DNA of 64,000 nucleotides from contig WNKI01000004.1 of NCBI GenBank assembly GCA_015350385.1, positions 3,314,855 to 3,378,854 of the forward strand, in the 5' to 3' direction. Below, one piece after another: positions 55,901 through 64,000 of this stretch. Both the position numbers and the translations under genes were made by a program. The notes beneath the pieces were generated by a model. The model was not told the origin of the DNA, ran no database searches, and saw only the letters and a program-made list of their open reading frames with translations. Origin of the DNA: Aculops lycopersici. Taxonomy: Eukaryota > Arthropoda > Arachnida > Trombidiformes > Eriophyidae. The first letter of the stretch is position 1. Each line of letters begins with the position of its first letter.

Positions 55901-57841
55901 TGTCTCGGCTAGCGAGCCACTTCCGCTTCCGTCGTGGTGGTCGTCGCGAAGACCACCACCACTCGCTACCTCCTCTTGGTGTTGCTGCTGCTGCTGCTGC
56001 TCATTTGCATTATTCCTCTCGAGCCCCGAGTTTCCTCTTGCTCCCCTGGTAGCTGGAGTTTGAAATTTAAATTCCTCTTCCGTATTCATCAGTCTCGCGT
56101 CGGTGGTTGTTGTTGTTGTTGTTCCAGTTGTCTCCAAATGGTTATCTTTTTTCTCCCTCGATACATCCGCTTCTATCGTCTGCTCCCTTATCTGCTCGCT
56201 GTGACTTCCTAAACAGGGCCCTACTTCAAAGGTAGCGTCACTTATCTGCTGGCCTTGAGTTTGTTGTCGTTGTTGCCATTGGTATTGATGTCGCTGTTGC
56301 TGTTGCTGTTCAAGTTGCTGTTTTGATTTAATTTGATCCGAAAACTCAACGCCAACAACTGAATTTTCCCTCTCACAAGCAACCCCACTCGCTAGTTGCT
56401 GGCCTTTGACCGCAACCGGCGAGGCAAATCGCTTCTTCGGCCTTCGGAACAAAGGCGACGACGCCAATAGGCTACTTAGTATCCCGCCGCTGGAAGCTTG
56501 CCCACTGCTACCTGCAACCACTGCCACCGACTGCTCATTGGCTGGTGCAAATTGGTTGCCATCACCGAGGGCCGCAGTCGTTGGTTGCGGCTCATTTCCG
56601 GTGATGTACTGGGACGCCATCGACGACGATGCTGCCGAGGTGGCGATATTCTCTTGCTGCTTCGTATCCCGCTGCGAAGTCGTCGAGCGCCGCCGCTTGC
56701 CTGTCGCCTGCCACTTCCGTTGCTCCACTTTGGAACTGCCGCTTTTATGCTCATCGCTAACACAACCACCTCTACTATTGCGACATTTGCCGCCGGCTCG
56801 CGAAATAACGCGCGCAATTTGTCTATATGGACTTGAGGACGAACTCCTACTTGGACTCTTATGCTTTTGGCTCCCTAATATCAACTGATTCTGCTGCTGC
56901 TGCTGCTGCTCAGTCGTTGTTGTGCTCATGCAGGTGGACAACAACTTTTCTCGCAAACAACTCGAATGGCTACGCTGCTGGCACCCATCATTCATCGACG
57001 ACGACACATTACTTGACCCAGTGGCTCGCATAGAGGCTGCCGTGCCGGAAGTCGAGAGCAAATTGGACGCCGATTTGCTTACAATTTGGCGCGAAAACCA
57101 ATTTTTCCTCCCCCTCTTCTTGACCTTACTCTTGTTGCTTTGTTCCTCCGTTGCAAGCACATTTTCACTTCCGGTTGCGCCGCCACCACTTGTTGTTGCA
57201 TTGGCGGCCACGGCGCCACCACTCCGAGTCAAAGAGTCGCCGCCAGGTACCGCTCGCGGCTGCTGCGTCTCCGAGCAAAACCTCGAGCGCCCACTTCCGG
57301 CCGGCGATTGCTGTTGCCACCTGTTGGTTAGCGACTGTTTCAAAGAGGTATCATGCTGCTGCTGCTGCTGCCTTGAGCTGGCGACGTCACTTGCCGAGCC
57401 GCCAAATGTGCGCTTCAAATTAAGCCAAATCCTCTGTCTTCTAGTCAGGTGACGCGCTAATTGCTCGCCACCTGCCGGGTCAAATCCACAGCTAGCTTGC
57501 AGTTGCTGTTGCTGCTGCTGAACTGATTGATTTGTATCACTCTCATCGAGGCGACTATGTAGCCAATTGTATTGTTGCATCCAGAAGCCGTGAGTAATCT
57601 TTTGCGGCGACTCACGTGCCACATCGGCAAAGTGGCCAGGCGAGGTGGACAACAAGTGGCCATGGCTTCTGTTTGTCGAGGTTGTTGCTGTTGTTGTTCC
57701 ACTAGTTAATGCCGTACCTCCACCACCGCCAACCGGAAGTAGGCGGCCATGATGCGGCGAGCTGTGCAATGAAGCGGTGGGCCGGCTATTTGCGCCAAAC
57801 TCGCCGGCGCCGCCTCGCGCAAAGCGGCCGCCGTTGCCCAT
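49963..57841 (-). CDS. gprs: BTB-BACK serine-enriched protein (gprs-like), six coding exons
   Basis: Coding exons, in transcription order: 57841-52598, 52497-52380, 52177-52088, 51965-51898, 51772-51458, 51366-49963. Each junction has GT/AG and the frame joins exactly, giving about 2,412 residues. Introns are 91-202 bp. About 1,460 residues of disordered Ser/Gln/Gly-rich sequence come first. Then the first half of the BTB fold appears (DMKFLASLPELCDITFLVGE, CAVKSVLAARSRVFHKIL). A Ser/Gln-rich insertion of about 230 residues, containing MFTKRASDPSI, interrupts the fold. BTB resumes in exon 2 (IIEEFEPDVFRQLIEYIHTG), and BACK fills exons 3-5 (NAADYYGLEQLRKAC, ERYIQYKCTK, IQFHKIPTNVLLSEIYP). The last exon is a 467-residue disordered tail. 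This arrangement matches Drosophila serine-enriched protein gprs, whose biochemical role is poorly known; BTB-BACK proteins often bind cullin-3. The ATG follows a CAG, so it may sit at the start of an exon preceded by an untranslated exon. Confidence 0.9.
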
Positions 57842-59240
57842 CTGGTTGTATATAATGTTTCCCTATCAAGTATCACCAAAAATTTCTCCTCTTTGCTCTC
57901 GAGTTTCCAGTTGCTGCTGCTGCTTTGTATATTTTGGACACGAGCTCCGCTTGCTCCCTATCATCGTAAGATCAGTTTGCTTGGCGGTCCCCATCGACCC
58001 CTCTTGCTGTTTCGTTTGGTTTGTTTTGGTTTAGGGTTGACATTATTGTCAATCGTTGTGACAGTTGGTTGGTTACGACCAACTGGGAAAGGAGTGTTTG
58101 AGTTAGTTGGGTGTCAATATATAGAGCTGAAGTTAGTCGCTTGTTGTGTGTGTATTTGCAGCATGTTGTCGGCTCTGATTTTGCATAATGGAGTGCGAAA
58201 CTATCGTCGAGCTGAGTTTTTGTTTGTCGCCAGCCAACAAACAAAATGTTGCCGCTGCTAATGGAGTTGCCATGTAGTTTACCCGGGCGATTCTAATGCA
58301 ACGACCAAGTCACCAATAACGTGTCACACAACATCCCCCAGACCACCGACAATCGGATGACGTACCTAATGGCAAGCAAGCGAGTCAGAAAATCCAAGAC
58401 CAAAAAGCGCCAAGGTGAAACTGGAGTATCAATGACCCAACAACTTCCGGCCATCGGCCATGTTGGCGCTCATCTCTCATAATGTTCCATGCTGCTGCCT
58501 TAGGTGTAGCTGTTGTCGTTGTCGTTGTTTCGGGAAGCAAGTCTATCGTTTCGCTCAGATAGAACCGGAGCGACTTTGGCGTAGTTTACATTTGAATGTT
58601 TGCTCTTTGCAACTACTGCACCTGAAATTTGAGTTGCCTCTGGCTTACGTTGAGTGTAAGTTTCTCAAAGTTATGGCTGTCTTTTGTGATGGTTGCAGGT
58701 AGATGTGCTTATGTTTGTGTTTATGGTAGAGAAATGGCCGAGAAATTCGAGTAAATCTACCTGAACATTGTAGTCTAGTTTCGGTGCCTGACCAAAGGAA
58801 GCGTCGTGAACTACGAGGGAATTGAATTGGGAGCAGAAAAAATGTAACTAGGCTCGAGAGCCACACCAAAGCAAGCTGGCCAATTTGTTGAAGATTCCAG
58901 TCGTTAGAGTTTTCACTTGAAGTGCCATTGAGTTTCGCCAACTATCATGTCGCTTGAGCTACAAAAACTACCACCACCACCAAGATCAAAGTATAATCTA
59001 AATTTTTGCTTTCGCTCGCTTGCTCTCAATCGCAAATTCTATTGTGCGGAAACCTCAACTGCCATAAACTAACTCCTCCTCTTTCATGTGTATCGCGGTG
59101 GTGGCAGTTGCAGCCGGTTCGTCATCTTTCCTTCCTTACTATCACGTGACACAACCAACAATTTGTGCAAAGGCTGCGAGAGCTAAAGTAAACTTCCCCC
59201 CCCCCGTTTCAATTGGAAGTTTTGTCAAGACCAAACTTGA

Positions 59241-59257
59241 CAACAACAACAACAACA

Positions 59258-59299
<42 letters not shown>

Positions 59300-59361
59300 G
59301 CTACTACTACTACTACTACTACCACTACAACAACAACAACAACAACAACAATAATAATAAT
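59241..59361. repeat. Compound trinucleotide microsatellite (CAA)n(CTA)n(CAA)n(TAA)n
   Basis: Four trinucleotide tracts follow each other, the CTA tract spanning about 70 bp with one CTG and one CCA interruption. All frames are trivially open through it (poly-Thr, poly-Tyr, poly-Ser), which explains the ORFs seen here. Confidence 0.95.
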
Positions 59362-60562
59362 AGCAACCACTGACCAAGCGGCAACTTATCGCTCTTCCGC
59401 TGCGACTACTACCACCACCGACTGCAACACCAACCAAACACTCGACTCGACTGGTTCAATTAATTTCTGGCGCTCGCTTGCCCATTCGCCTTTGAACGCC
59501 CACAACGGAGCCGGAAGCTCTGCTCAATAGCTAGCAACTCGTCTACTTCCGGTTGTCGCGCATTGCTCTTGGCCGTTTTTCCCAGACAGACTGACAGAGC
59601 GGCGCTAATGAAACCGACGACGTCTGCCGTATGAAATGGGGGGGGAGGTGGGTGAGATTTTTTGTCACCGTTATTGCAATTATTAGCGCGCTTCGAATCA
59701 TCGATTCTTCACGCTATTGAGCGCAATATTTGATGAAAAATCTAAAAATCCCTTCCCCCTCCCAGTGTGGACACCATAACGCATCAAAGCAACCGGCACA
59801 ATTTCCCGACCAACCGACCGACTGGCTGGCTCCCGTTAGTCGGCCGCAATCGAGCGTTAAAGTTCACACTCGACACTCGCCACTCGGACAGCCGACCGGC
59901 AAGATAGGTCGTCTCACTAGCCGGCTTCTAGTGCAGCGGTTGGCAATCGGAAAGCTTGAAGCGTTGAGCTAGCTGCACTGTTGGTTTAATAGTCGGCACG
60001 TTCGAGGTACATCATTTTGTCTCGCTGTCTAGCTGTCGAGTTTTTCAACCACTATGTTGCTAGTTGCGAGTTGTGAATTACTTTTGAGTTTGAGTTTGAT
60101 TTGGAGGCTTGGGTTAGGGTAAAAACTCGACTTGCTGTTTGAACAATTTTTGCGCCGCGACCAAAGAAGCCGCTGCTCGCCCGCAAAGCGGAAGTCTGGC
60201 AATCAGAGTCGCTAGTGTCGCTGTAGCTAGGTGACGATGAACCATAGCGGCAACAATAACAGCGACAGCCACAACAACAACAACAAAAACTGTCTCCATG
60301 TAGAGGAAAATCATTACTTTTGTCGGCGTTTGACGCGTCAAAACTTCATTGCATCGCAAAGTCTGGTGCTGGAATTGGGATTTAGAATTAGAGCAAATAG
60401 ATTGCAGTGGAGAGCATTGAATCGCTCTCGGTTCTGGTAGTCGAGAGTTTCGCCATTAGGTTTTTATGTTACTATTGCCTCCACCGCTCCAGATGACTCA
60501 TCTAATGGACCCGGTGGGGTTTTCCTCTATCACTCACTTTCTCTCTTTCTAGCTAGCTAGCT

Positions 60563-60774
<212 letters not shown>

Positions 60775-62196
60775 AGCACAAAGAATCAGCACAAAATTGG
60801 ATCCAATTGAAACAAACGAATGCAGTTCGCTTGAATAGGCAGCCAAGCCAGAGACTCTGGCAAGAGTTAGACGAGAGCTTGGCGCATAACTCACCCTTCG
60901 GTTCGTCAATTGAACTCAAACTCAATTGGCTGCAACGAGCTCGAAGCGACAGCAGCAGTGGTGGCGGTCGATCGAACTCGACTCAATTGCTTGCCTAACG
61001 ATTGGCGCCATCAGACGGATCAAGCTCCGGAGCTCATGCAAATCGGTCGAGGCGCAACCGATCGACTCGACTGGCGCCTCGGAGGAAGCTGAGTTGAGAT
61101 GAGTCGAGGGAGTTGGGGGCAACTCGCTCGTCAAGCTCTCGAGCCGCTCTCCTCCCTAGGAGCAAGCACTAGCTACGTGGCGCATGCTTGAACGCGGCAA
61201 TCAGATTAGTTGTTGTTCGGGTCCCAAAATCTCTCTTGGTTAGAGAGACTTTGGCAGTCGCTCGAGTCGAAAAACTAAGAAAATCATGTATAAAGCTCTC
61301 AAAAAGAGGAAGATTCTGAATTATACTCAACTAGCAACAGGCAGCCCCAAATTTGGAAACTGAAGTTTTATTTTTAAAATGAATCCAGAGCCGAAACGAT
61401 ACCTGCTTTGATTGATCGCTGGCACCTCTCGTTGGAGTCTTTTTATGCCCAACTGAAATTGCTGACACCTGTTTTGGTGCCACTGCAACGAGCATGTGCG
61501 TATTTCACTCTCCCCTAACCCAACATGCAATTACCTGTCCGAGAGTAGCAGACAGGTGAGCTACTGATTTGCACTTTGTGCAGCCGAGTGTCAGGCGCGC
61601 AAAGCTCTTGTTGCCGTTACGTCATCGTGACCATCGATTTAGCTTGCGTTTCATTGCCTCTCCCAATGACTACGCTATGCTGTTATTTCGTGGAACACTC
61701 AATGTATCATGAGGCCACTAAACTGAGAGACTCCACGTCCCTTGTCAAAAAGGGAACTCGATTGTTGCCACCGGATTGGCGTTAATATGGTTCCCCCAGA
61801 GACCAAAGCGACAAAACGGCGACCGCTTTGGTCGACCAATCAATCAGCTCGGTGTTTGGTGTTTCGAGTTCGTATCTGCAAATCGATTCTAGGATCGAAG
61901 ATCGCCCTCGCAGTCCATCAGTCGACCGCTCTGATTTTGTCTGGTCAGAGGGTTTGGTTGCCAGGTTGCTGGTTGACCTTCAAAGTTTTAGCGGTGAAAG
62001 CGGGTTGTGAACTGACAGGTAGTTGGACAGTCGAATATTTGAACGAGCAGTCGAATGTATGAGTGTGAAAATCACTGCATGCTCATGATTCGAAGGCCCA
62101 AGTTGGCTGTTGAACTAAATGTTGGTTTATCTGTTTGGCCATCACTGTCGCTCGCTCTTTTACTCAATAGCTTACCATCTAAAACTCGATGATAGC

Positions 62197-62231
62197 GGTG
62201 TGCCTCTCAACTTCCGGTTGAGAGGCACACC
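62197..62231. repeat. Perfect 15-bp hairpin with 5-nt loop
   Basis: Bases 62197-62211 are the exact reverse complement of 62217-62231, with loop TTCCG. The loop and the flanking stem bases together form the ETS-type word ACTTCCGGTT at 62210-62219. It is in non-coding DNA upstream of gprs. Confidence 0.9.
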
Positions 62232-64000
62232 ACTAACTCGCCCACTAAACCAACCAGCTAACTAGCGTAACAAGCTGGCCGCTGAATGTTGTTTCTGTCA
62301 GACGTGACTCTTGGCGTCGCCATTCCCGCTTTTCGCTTTCCGGCCGCCCACCTGGCGAAACTCCAGCTTGACGCGCTTTTTTCGCGCGTCGTCCCCTCTC
62401 CTACACAGCGGCCCCTGAAAAACTCAATCTTCTGTCCTGTGAGCAAACTAGCCGGCCACCTGGTCGTCTGGCTGGTCGTCAATGTGCTTGAAATTAACCT
62501 GAAACGCACCTGGAGCGAGTGAAATAGAAATGTAGATGAAAGCACAGGGAAAAATAAATCTGCTAAACAGTAGGCGAAGGGTAGTGGTTGTCTGGTGGTC
62601 GCCGGTGGTTGGTTGTACTTGCCTCCTGCTGCTACTATCTCAACCCACCAACCAACACAAACCCCGACCGCAACCTCGAGGCCACGAGTTTTATGTTTCG
62701 CTTTAGTTCCACCCTGTTAGTCAGTACGACGGCAGAGAGACTCGCTGCTAGTGGTCTAAATTGAATCGCTGGCCGGCCAGCTAGCTCGCCTACCGACTAG
62801 CTAACATACCAGCTAACGCAATCGATCGACGCTAACGGCAGTCCCAGCTCTCGTCGTTGGCGCTGATTTCCGGTTTGCTCACTGGGGAGAACTTTTCATT
62901 AAACTCGCGCTTTGCGAGCGAGGCGCTGAGAGTGGCGCCACCACACTAACCAAGCGGGCGGTTTCCTCTCTCCCAACCGGAAGCCAGCAACTCACGGTGC
63001 ACTTTAAGTTGTAGTTGGGGCTGGAGTTTTCAGTTGAGTTTAGTTTAGTTCGGTTGGGTTTGGTTCGTTACAGTTCAGTTCAGCGAGAAGGGAAGAGAGA
63101 AGCATAACAAAATAGTGGAATAACAAACTGGTGGTAGCAAGCAATTGACAGCAGGCAACAAGCGACCACTACGCTCATCGTGGTGGTCGTGGTGGTCGTG
63201 GTCGTCGTAAAATCAATATAAACTCTCCGCCGTCAGCTCACTGGCCATCAATCAGGCGTCGGACTTTTTAAGCTCACAGGACGAGCGAGAGACGGGGAGC
63301 ATAATACCTGGCCATTGGTTGTTTCAACAAAACCGGAAGTTTGCTTCATCCGAATCCATGCCTCAATTTGGGCCCCAATTCGCGTCTATTTGCCAGCACA
63401 GTGGCTGGAAGTTGGCTCGCTGAGCACTCTATTCGTTTGATCTATTCTCTCGCTCTCGCTGATGGAGCCACTAGATTGGTTTATGTACTAGTCTCTCGGC
63501 GGCCAATGGGAGTCTGGCAAGACGTCATTAGCATGCAGACTTTTCCGCTTCCGCTTCCACTCAAGCTTCCTCCTTCCCCTCCTAAGGGTCCCTCGAGTCT
63601 TTGATATTCTGTGAGCTCGACTTTCTTCATCGCTAGTCAGCGAGAGCAGACAGAATAATGAATGAATCAAAAGCCACTCGCTTGGCATCTGGGCGCACAG
63701 TGCGAGGAGCGCCGCCACCAAAAGGTTTGGCCGGCGCATTTGTCGCTAGGCGACGATGAGTCAGCGACTACGACTACGACTACAGCGACTGTCCAGCAAT
63801 TGGCTATTTTTTTCTAGTAAGACTGCTTTTTCGCCCTTTCCGTTGGTTGGTCGACCCGCCAGCCGGCCATTCACATAGCGAGAGTATGAGTAAAGTATTT
63901 GTTCGGACAAGTAAAAAGTACGACTCGACTAGCCACCCAGTACTCCTTTTTACTCTAGTCTCCGAGAATCCTCGTTCCCACTATTGCCACTCCCCCTCGA

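Noticed and set aside
59213..59530. Poly-Thr/poly-Tyr ORFs
   Set aside because: Produced by the compound trinucleotide microsatellite, open in several frames on both strands.

Overview
The window is eukaryotic nuclear DNA, almost certainly from an arthropod and most plausibly a mite. Two things point there. The two-part BTB-BACK gene at 49963-57841 matches the insect serine-enriched protein (Drosophila gprs). Several conserved housekeeping genes are read as single uninterrupted exons: Gcn5/PCAF, Rab7, Rogdi, JNK, Cdc23/APC8, SIRT7, NLK and Exo70. Such wholesale intron loss recalls the very intron-poor eriophyoid mites, but the species assignment is inference. There is no prokaryotic or viral content, no rRNA, no convincing tRNA and no CRISPR array. 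One 20-base assembly gap (N) lies at 60702-60721, inside a long GA microsatellite.

Layout. Bases 1-11.8 kb are gene-dense: a possible MYST acetyltransferase start running off the left edge (-), Gcn5/PCAF (+), Rab7 (-), Rogdi (-), JNK (+), Cdc23/APC8 (+), an unrecognised secreted protein (-) and SIRT7 (-). A 16-kb stretch without recognisable genes follows (11.8-27.8 kb), ending in an A-rich leader before the Nemo-like kinase NLK (+). Exo70 (+) comes next, converging on a 10.8-kb single-exon gene (-) for a giant Thr/Ser/Gln-rich membrane protein of about 3,593 residues. After 6.7 kb of non-coding DNA comes the gprs-like gene (-), six coding exons with five short introns, and then 6 kb of non-coding DNA to the right edge.

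The genes do not form one pathway. Two themes recur: chromatin acetylation/deacetylation (Gcn5, the possible MYST enzyme, SIRT7) and MAPK-type signalling (JNK, NLK). Rab7 and Exo70 both serve vesicle traffic but are far apart.

The most unusual signals lie outside ordinary genes. A diverged palindrome of at least 1 kb, centred near 49345 and bracketed by a 13-bp direct repeat, abuts the gprs stop codon. A perfect 26-bp hairpin lies between NLK and Exo70. The 10-mers GCAACARGTG (Scratch/Snail-type E-box) and ACTTCCGGTT (ETS-type) are strongly over-represented, with a cluster of the former upstream of the giant membrane-protein gene. All identifications are from reading the sequence and remembered family motifs; no database search was run.
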